This document shows, in pieces, positions 1-5,654 of a stretch of DNA of 5,654 nt. Source of the stretch: Deltaproteobacteria bacterium (GTDB lineage: Bacteria > Myxococcota_A > UBA796 > UBA2385); NCBI GenBank assembly GCA_003694325.1, contig RFKJ01000416.1, forward strand, positions 1-5,654, in the 5' to 3' direction. Both the position numbers and the translations under genes were made by a program. The notes under the pieces were generated by a model that had not been told where the DNA came from, made no database searches, and saw nothing but the letters and a program-made list of their open reading frames with translations. Each line of letters opens with the position of its first letter. The stretch's first letter is position 1.

Positions 1-42
1 CGGGCCGGACCGGACACGTCCAAGGCTCACGTCCTCTCGCGG

Positions 43-64
43 CCGAGCGGAACTCGACGCTCGG
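43..64. promoter_or_regulatory. Perfect 7-bp inverted repeat upstream of groES, possible operator or leader hairpin
   Basis: The arms are CCGAGCG (43-49) and CGCTCGG (58-64), separated by an 8-base spacer, and they end 54 bases before the groES start. The layout resembles a repressor site or a short 5'-UTR hairpin. It does not match the CIRCE consensus (TTAGCACTC, nine bases, GAGTGCTAA) bound by HrcA. No convincing sigma-70 or sigma-32 promoter boxes can be read around it, so its role is unproven. In DNA this GC-rich a 7-bp palindrome can also arise by chance. Confidence 0.25.
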
Positions 65-107
65 GTCGCATCTCCTCATCCCGTAGGCCCTGCCATGCAG
101 GTGTCCC

Positions 108-112
108 GGAGG
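108..112 (+). promoter_or_regulatory. Ribosome binding site of groES
   Basis: GGAGG lies six bases before the ATG at 119. This decides the groES start. The in-frame ATG at 95 lies upstream of this site and has no comparable Shine-Dalgarno sequence. Starting at 95 would also add eight residues (MQVSRRSL) ahead of the canonical GroES N-terminus MNIRPL. Confidence 0.85.
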
Positions 113-118
113 TCCCTC

Positions 119-409
119 ATGAACATCCGTCCCCTGTTCGACCGTGTCCTCATCAAGCGCGTGGAAGAGCCCAGCAAGACCGCCAGCGGCCTGTTCCTGC
201 CCGAGACGGCCAAGGAGAAGCCGGTGCAGGGCGAGGTACTCGCCGTCGGCAACGGCCGCGTCTCCGAGGACGGCAACGTCACTCCCCTGACCGTCTCGGT
301 CGGCGACAAGGTCGTGTTCAGCAAGTACGCGGGCACCGAGATCAAGGTCGACGGCGAAGAGCGCCTCATCCTGCGCGAGGACGACATCCTGGGGATCATC
401 GAGGACTGA
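119..409 (+). CDS. groES: Co-chaperonin GroES (Cpn10, Hsp10)
   Basis: Encodes a 96-residue protein, the normal GroES length. GroES forms the heptameric lid that caps GroEL in the cytosol and triggers substrate encapsulation during ATP-driven folding. The N-terminal family signature is clear (I-R-P-L-F-D-R-V-L-I-K-R, residues 3-14). It is followed by the mobile loop (about 16-33), whose GroEL-contacting tripeptide is L25-F26-L27 where E. coli has Ile-Val-Leu. The rest matches the Cpn10 beta-barrel: G-E-V-L-A-V-G near 38-44, V-G-D-K-V-V-F near 61-67, and a C-terminal D-D-I-L-G-I-I-E-D. The start at 119 was chosen for its GGAGG at six bases and the standard N-terminus. groEL follows after 81 bases on the same strand, the usual groESL order. 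Identity is essentially certain. Confidence 0.98.
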   Translation: MNIRPLFDRVLIKRVEEPSKTASGLFLPETAKEKPVQGEVLAVGNGRVSEDGNVTPLTVSVGDKVVFSKYAGTEIKVDGEERLILREDDILGIIED

Positions 410-415
410 TCCTCG
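400..415 (+). other. Small hairpin spanning the groES stop codon
   Basis: CGAGGA (400-405) pairs with TCCTCG (410-415) around the tetraloop CTGA, and the loop contains the TGA stop (407-409). A short T4 run (421-424) follows five bases later. A six-bp stem is weak for a terminator, and groEL lies just downstream in the same operon. If it matters, it could be a processing or partial-attenuation point that tunes the groES:groEL ratio. That role is inference; only the pairing is seen. The rest of the 81-bp gap is more A/C-rich than the genes and shows no promoter I can identify. Confidence 0.25.
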
Positions 416-479
416 CAGCCTTTTCGCTGACCCACAACCCCACCACGAATCTCCACACGAAAAATCCCCACTCCGAACT

Positions 480-484
480 GGAGG
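480..484 (+). promoter_or_regulatory. Ribosome binding site of groEL
   Basis: GGAGG lies six bases upstream of the ATG at 491, the same spacing as for groES. It supports independent, strong initiation of groEL within the operon. Confidence 0.85.
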
Positions 485-490
485 CAAGCC

Positions 491-2083
<1,593 letters not shown>

Positions 2084-2107
2084 GCGCGCGCGGACCTGAG
2101 CACCGCG

Positions 2108-2146
2108 AGGCCCCGTCGCCCGGTCTTCACCGGGGCGGCGGGGCCT
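2108..2146. terminator. Strong GC hairpin between convergent genes, probable bidirectional terminator
   Basis: The left arm (2108-2121) pairs with the right arm (2133-2146) over 14 positions, including one G-U pair. Two further pairs (2122-2123 with 2130-2131) form past a single-base bulge, leaving the six-base loop TCTTCA (2124-2129). It starts 25 bases after the groEL stop and lies 62 bases beyond the stop of the convergent TPR gene, so it can serve both. There is no run of T residues on either side, so it is not a textbook intrinsic terminator. GC-rich bacteria often use such U-poor hairpins, and it could instead mainly protect the mRNA 3' ends. Confidence 0.6.
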
Positions 2147-2207
2147 TCCCGCGTTTCCCGGCCTCGATCCGGCCGCCACCGCCCCGCCGGGGCCGGCGGC
2201 TCGGGGA

Positions 2208-2846
2208 TCACTCCGCGGGGGGATGCAGGAGCTGGTCGTAGATCGCCGGATCGCCGTAGACGTGGAGCAGCCGCTTGAGGACGGGTCCGGCCTTGTCGTC
2301 GGCCGCGAGGCGCTCCCAGGCGGGATCGCCCACCAGCACGCCCCAGTCCATGCCGCTGCGGATCGTGTCGAGGAGCTGGGCCTCGAGCGCCTGGACGTCC
2401 CCGCGCCGACCCGCGATCTCGGCGAGGCGCAGGTGGACCGCCCAGTGGTCGGGGCGCAGGCGGGCGACGACCTGCAGGTCCGCCTCCGCGGCGTCGAGGT
2501 CTCCCCGCATCAGCAGGATCTCGGCCCGGTCGTAGCGAGCCGTCACCAGCTCCGGGTCCAGCTCGATGGCCCGGCTGTACAGCTCCAGCGCCTCGTCCAG
2601 GCGCCCCTCGAGGTTCCAGGCGTAGGCCTCCTCGTAGAGCACGATCGGGAAGGGTCCGAAGGCGCGGGTGAACCGCCGGCAGAGCCGTCGGGCGTCGGCA
2701 TGGCGCCCCTGGGCGTTGAGCGCCCCCGCCTCGCCCGCAACCTGGGCGGCGAGGGATTCGCGGTAGGGGGGCGGGTCCCGAGTCGCCGCGGCGGGCCCCG
2801 ACATCCCCCCGAGCACCAGCGCCAGTCCGACCAGCGCGGCTCTCAC
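2208..2846 (-). CDS. Exported tetratricopeptide-repeat (TPR) protein, translationally coupled to the upstream peptidase
   Basis: Encodes 212 residues from a GTG start at 2846. The N-terminus is a Sec-type signal peptide: Arg2, a hydrophobic core (about 3-14) and an A-A-A cleavage site near residue 21. No lipobox cysteine is present, so a soluble periplasmic or secreted product is expected. The mature part is mostly TPR helices, about four units at 35-64, 68-98, 99-132 and 133-165. The second is the clearest (Y-A-W-N-L-E-G-R-L-D-E-A-L-E-L-Y, ending A-I-E-L-D-P). A C-terminal segment with D-P-A-W-E-R-L follows. TPRs bind protein partners, so an adaptor role is likely, but the partner is unknown. 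The start was chosen because GTGA overlaps the TGA of the metallopeptidase gene by four bases and places the signal peptide exactly at the N-terminus. Only a weak GGAG lies upstream, at 13 bases. In-frame starts further upstream (e.g. the one at 2960) would add 38 Arg/Ala/Gly-rich residues encoded over the peptidase C-terminus. Confidence 0.85.
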   Translation of the reverse strand: MRAALVGLALVLGGMSGPAAATRDPPPYRESLAAQVAGEAGALNAQGRHADARRLCRRFTRAFGPFPIVLYEEAYAWNLEGRLDEALELYSRAIELDPELVTARYDRAEILLMRGDLDAAEADLQVVARLRPDHWAVHLRLAEIAGRRGDVQALEAQLLDTIRSGMDWGVLVGDPAWERLAADDKAGPVLKRLLHVYGDPAIYDQLLHPPAE

Positions 2847-5654
2847 CGGCGCCGCCGAACTCCGACCAGGCCGACCAGCAGCGCGCCGATCGACCACCAC
2901 GCCGGCCGTGTCGGCGCCGCGTGGGAGCAGGCGCAGCCGCCCGCAGGCTCGACGGCCCATTCTCCGTCATCGGCCGCCGACCCGCCATCCACACTCGCGC
3001 TGCCGCCGGTGTCGGACCCGGTCACCCCCGTGTCGACGCCGCCATCGGCGCTCCCCCCGTCTCCCCCGCTGGCGCCACCGTCGCCGGCCGGCCCGCCGGT
3101 GTCACCGCCGGTGTCGCCCACCGGGGTGTCCAGCAGGGCGTAGACGCAGACGTCGTCGATGTTCCAGCCGCCCATTTCCAGGCCGGCGTCGCTGATGATG
3201 TCCCACCCGACGCGAAGCTGCCCGGTCTCGGGGACCTCGACCTGGAGGGTATGCGGGGTCCACTGCTCGTCCCGGGTGTGCTCGCTGTGGTCCACCGAGC
3301 GACCGCCGGGGCTGGCGTAGTTCTCCCACAGGACCAGGTAGTCGTCGACGCTCTCGGGGTCGTCGAGCTGCACCACCTGGGCCGTGTCCCAGTAGCCGTC
3401 CTCCACCGCCAGCCAGCGGTTGTACTGCAGGAACACCGTGTCGTAGCCGCTGACGTCGATGGGCGGCGTCCACAGGCGGTTGTGCTTGTCGGGCTGGTAC
3501 TCGCCGTTGTAGTTGCCCCCCCCGAGGTCGTTGCCCCAGACGTAGACGCCCGAGGCCGCCTCCGTGGGGTCGTCGGCGTAGCCGGCGGGGCTCGCCCAGA
3601 TCCAGTCGTCGGCACCGACCTGGTCCACCCCCTCCAGGAGCGCGTGCTCGTAGCCGCCGTCGTCGCTCTCGAAGTCCTCGCAGTACAGCTCGACGAGGTC
3701 GCCGACCACGAAGGTGAAGGGGTTGATGAACCGCCCGGAGGGCACCGAGACCTGGGAGCCGTCGGGGGTGTCGGCCTCGATGTAGTACTGGACGATGGTG
3801 CCGGCGGGCTGGGCCGGGATGCTGCCCTCCACGGCATCACTGCCCGCGGTCAGCGGCGCCTCCTCCCAGGTCACGCCCCCATCGACGCTGTAGCGGACGA
3901 CGGCGCTGCTCACCTCGAAGTCCAGGCAGTCCGGGGCGAGGTTGAGCAGGTCGGCCGCCACCGGGTAGCCGGACGCCCCCGGGGGCTGGTTGGCCAGCGG
4001 TTCGTGGCTGAGGGCGAGCAGGCTGCCGCCGCCGCTGGGTCCCAGCCCGTGGGCGGCGAAGCTCTCGATGATCGCGCACTGGTGCGGCGTGCCGTCGCTG
4101 AGGTCGCCGTTGTCGTCGTCGGCCAGGATGGCCGCGTCGTAGCTCTCGGCGATGTCGGGCCCCAGCTTGATCATGTCCTTGAAGATCCGGCTGGTGACGG
4201 CGTAGCCCTCCTCCTCTCCCAGGTCGGAGACCAGCCGCTGCCACAGGTCCCACATCGCCCCGGCATAGATGAGCCCGTCGGAGTGGACCTCTCCGGTGAC
4301 GTCGTCGGGGTAGGAGCGGTCGGTCTCCAGCTCCCGGATGTAGCCGCCCGACGTGTAGAAGTAGGGGCCGATCCGGTAGTCACCGGTCTGCAGGGCTGCC
4401 ACGAAGTCGCCGATGCCCTCGGAGACGCTGCCGTCGAAGCTGCCCGACTCCAGGCTGTAGTAGTGGAAGCCGTGACCCCACTCGTGGTACTCCACGTCGG
4501 CGATGCGGCCGGTGTTGTTGCAGCTTCCCCCGGCCTTGTAGAAGTTGACGCTGCCGTCGAAGTAGGCGTTGCACGAGCTGTTGATGTTGACGTTGCTGCG
4601 GATGCGGTTGTACGTGACCTCGGGGGCGTGGGCATCCTTCCAGTCGTAGACCTGGTTGATGAACACGTAGGAGTCGATCTCGGCCTGGGTGGCGTCCTCG
4701 TCCGTCCACAGGAAGTCACCCGAGAAGCTGACCGCCGCCTCGGCGCCCGACTGGTTGTACACCTGCACCATGGTGCCGGAGAGGGCGGCGCTGACGGTGC
4801 TGCTGTCGGGCAGGTCGTAGCTGCCGTCGGTCGCGTCGGTGGTGGTGGTGTCGCCGTCCACGTCGCCGGTCAGGCGCAGCTCGACCAGCGGGCTGTCAGA
4901 GAAGTCGCCGTCGACGGTGCGGGTGTCGTGGGTGCCGGTCACCGTGCCGCTGACGTACCGGACGAGGTTGTGGGCGGCCAGGAACCGGCCGGTGCCGGCG
5001 TCGACGTAGCTGACCCAGAGACCCGCCGGGGTGGTGGTGCGGGTGCGCACCTCGTAGACCAGGCGATCCTGGAAACCCGCCCCGAGGAGATCGAGGGGCA
5101 TGACCAGCAGGCGGGTGCCGACCAGCGCGTGTTCCACCTCCGGCACCGGCCCGTCGGCCTGCACCACCGCGACGGCGTCGGCCGCCGACAGGGCGGGGGC
5201 ACCGACCGGCTCGGAGGCCTGGGGCCGGGTTCGGGCCGAGAACCAGACCAGCCGGTCGGACACCACCCGGAACCGGGCGACGGCCCCCTCCACGGCCACG
5301 CCCTCCGCCGCGAGGAGCGGAGCAAAGGACGGCTGGTCGTCGACGAGCCCGCCACCAGTGCCGTAGGGGTCGAGGACCGCGTCGGGGTCGAGGGGGTGGT
5401 CGCCGCGCACCCGGGGGTCGGCGAGGTCGAAGCCGGCCGGAGCCACCTGCACGAGCTGCACCGTCCAGGCGTCCCGCCCCTCGTCCCGGGCGATGGTCTG
5501 CAGGGCGAGCTGGTCCAGGGGCACGCCGACGAGGTCGGGGTGGCGGGACAGGAAGGCCACCAGCGCGGCCTCCACCTGGGCGCCGCTCTCCAGGCTGCCC
5601 AGGGCGATGGGGGGGCCCCAGGCCGACAGCGGCAGGCCGGTGTGCTCGTCGAAG
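2843..5654 (-). CDS. Secreted M36-like (fungalysin-type) zinc metallopeptidase with MYXO-CTERM sorting signal, 5' end missing
   Basis: The frame stays open to the right edge, giving 936 visible residues; the signal peptide and true start lie outside the window. Residues are numbered here from the internal GTG at 5575. The N-terminal part (26 residues before the GTG to about 205) resembles a fungalysin/thermolysin propeptide region. A beta-rich insert (about 208-290, with T-T-T-D-A-T-D-G-S-Y-D-L-P) resembles a carboxypeptidase-regulatory fold. The catalytic domain carries HEWGH (364-368; bases 4472-4486). H364 and H368 are the likely zinc ligands, E365 the general base, and E386 in S-E-G-I-G-D-F the third ligand 18 residues on, as in gluzincins. 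H-S-D-G-L-I-Y-A-G-A-M-W-D-L-W (431-445) and the acidic loop D-D-D-N-G-D-L-S-D-G-T-P-H (486-498) also look M36-like. An Ig/FN3-like stretch (about 545-615) and a jelly-roll domain like those of immune-inhibitor-A peptidases (about 620-812) follow, then a Gly/Asp linker and MYXO-CTERM. Assignment to M36 rather than a sister family rests on motifs only. The protein is very acidic, with only five lysines among the 910 residues. Confidence 0.9.
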   Translation of the reverse strand, partial: FDEHTGLPLSAWGPPIALGSLESGAQVEAALVAFLSRHPDLVGVPLDQLALQTIARDEGRDAWTVQLVQVAPAGFDLADPRVRGDHPLDPDAVLDPYGTGGGLVDDQPSFAPLLAAEGVAVEGAVARFRVVSDRLVWFSARTRPQASEPVGAPALSAADAVAVVQADGPVPEVEHALVGTRLLVMPLDLLGAGFQDRLVYEVRTRTTTPAGLWVSYVDAGTGRFLAAHNLVRYVSGTVTGTHDTRTVDGDFSDSPLVELRLTGDVDGDTTTTDATDGSYDLPDSSTVSAALSGTMVQVYNQSGAEAAVSFSGDFLWTDEDATQAEIDSYVFINQVYDWKDAHAPEVTYNRIRSNVNINSSCNAYFDGSVNFYKAGGSCNNTGRIADVEYHEWGHGFHYYSLESGSFDGSVSEGIGDFVAALQTGDYRIGPYFYTSGGYIRELETDRSYPDDVTGEVHSDGLIYAGAMWDLWQRLVSDLGEEEGYAVTSRIFKDMIKLGPDIAESYDAAILADDDNGDLSDGTPHQCAIIESFAAHGLGPSGGGSLLALSHEPLANQPPGASGYPVAADLLNLAPDCLDFEVSSAVVRYSVDGGVTWEEAPLTAGSDAVEGSIPAQPAGTIVQYYIEADTPDGSQVSVPSGRFINPFTFVVGDLVELYCEDFESDDGGYEHALLEGVDQVGADDWIWASPAGYADDPTEAASGVYVWGNDLGGGNYNGEYQPDKHNRLWTPPIDVSGYDTVFLQYNRWLAVEDGYWDTAQVVQLDDPESVDDYLVLWENYASPGGRSVDHSEHTRDEQWTPHTLQVEVPETGQLRVGWDIISDAGLEMGGWNIDDVCVYALLDTPVGDTGGDTGGPAGDGGASGGDGGSADGGVDTGVTGSDTGGSASVDGGSAADDGEWAVEPAGGCACSHAAPTRPAWWSIGALLVGLVGVRRRR
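2846..2944 (-). other. MYXO-CTERM surface-sorting signal of the metallopeptidase
   Basis: This encodes the last 33 residues: A-G-G-C-A-C-S-H (cysteines 881 and 883), a hydrophobic helix (about 892-906) and R-R-R-R at the C-terminus. This tripartite layout is the MYXO-CTERM signal known from Myxococcota. There a rhombosortase-like intramembrane protease, myxosortase, removes the helix after the Cys motif and the protein becomes surface-attached. It implies that the peptidase is displayed on the cell surface or outer membrane. Recognition is by pattern and is strong. Confidence 0.88.
2963..3118 (-). repeat. Low-complexity Gly/Asp/Thr/Ser linker tract with short direct repeats
   Basis: This encodes residues about 820-871 of the metallopeptidase, a flexible linker of G-D-T-G-G, G-D-G-G and D-T-G-type units between the jelly-roll domain and the membrane-sorting signal. 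At the DNA level the plus strand shows CCGCCGGTGTC twice (3093-3103 and 3105-3115, period 12). Such linkers are common before MYXO-CTERM signals and serve as spacers; length variation between strains is likely. Confidence 0.75.

Noticed and set aside
95..118. Upstream in-frame ATG as the groES start
   Set aside because: The GGAGG at 108-112 lies downstream of it, and the residues it would add are absent from standard GroES proteins.
2169..2200. Possible second GC hairpin just beyond the TPR stop
   Set aside because: Several short GGC/GCC arms can pair in mutually exclusive ways, giving tiny loops or mismatches. This is expected by chance in such GC-rich DNA and is much weaker than the 2108-2146 stem.
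2847..2960. Longer N-terminus for the TPR protein starting at 2960
   Set aside because: It would bury the signal peptide behind 38 Arg-rich residues and overlap the peptidase gene by more than 100 bases. The GTG at 2846 fits both the signal peptide and the stop/start overlap.
2223..3143. Open plus-strand frame of 306 codons opposite the TPR gene and the peptidase C-terminus
   Set aside because: The translation ends in a Pro/Ser low-complexity run that is simply the reverse of the Gly/Asp linker. The minus-strand genes have a signal peptide, TPR motifs and the MYXO-CTERM signal, so this is a shadow.
3838..4719. Thr/Ser/Arg-rich alternative frames inside the peptidase gene
   Set aside because: These are frame-shifted readings of the peptidase codons with no motifs. 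The peptidase frame carries the intact HEWGH site and continuous domains.

Overview
The window is GC-rich chromosomal DNA, most likely from a member of the Myxococcota or a close deltaproteobacterial relative. The strongest clue is the C-terminus of the large minus-strand protein. It has a Gly/Asp/Thr-rich linker, a Gly-Gly-Cys-Ala-Cys motif, a hydrophobic segment and a final run of four arginines, which is the MYXO-CTERM surface-sorting signal typical of that group. The strong GC bias, with long open shadow frames on both strands, fits the same origin.

Layout: positions 1-118 are a leader with no recognisable CIRCE operator, but it contains a perfect 7-bp inverted repeat. A groES-groEL operon follows on the plus strand (119-409 and 491-2083), and each gene has a GGAGG ribosome binding site six bases before its start. 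A 124-bp convergent intergenic stretch (2084-2207) holds a very stable GC-rich hairpin that probably terminates transcription from both sides. On the minus strand, reading from the right edge, is a secreted zinc metallopeptidase (2843 to beyond 5654, N-terminus cut off by the window). It is followed by a small exported TPR protein (2208-2846) whose GTG start overlaps the peptidase stop codon by four bases.

The two blocks are functionally separate. GroES and GroEL form the cytosolic folding chamber. The peptidase and TPR protein form a translationally coupled pair that acts outside the cytoplasm, with the peptidase predicted to end up anchored at the cell surface.

No clearly undescribed system is visible. 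The points most worth a second look are the GroEL C-terminal tail (Asp5-His-Asp-His in place of the usual Gly-Gly-Met repeats), the coupling of the surface peptidase to a periplasmic TPR protein, the composite architecture and extreme lysine poverty of the peptidase, and the non-CIRCE inverted repeat in front of the chaperonin operon.
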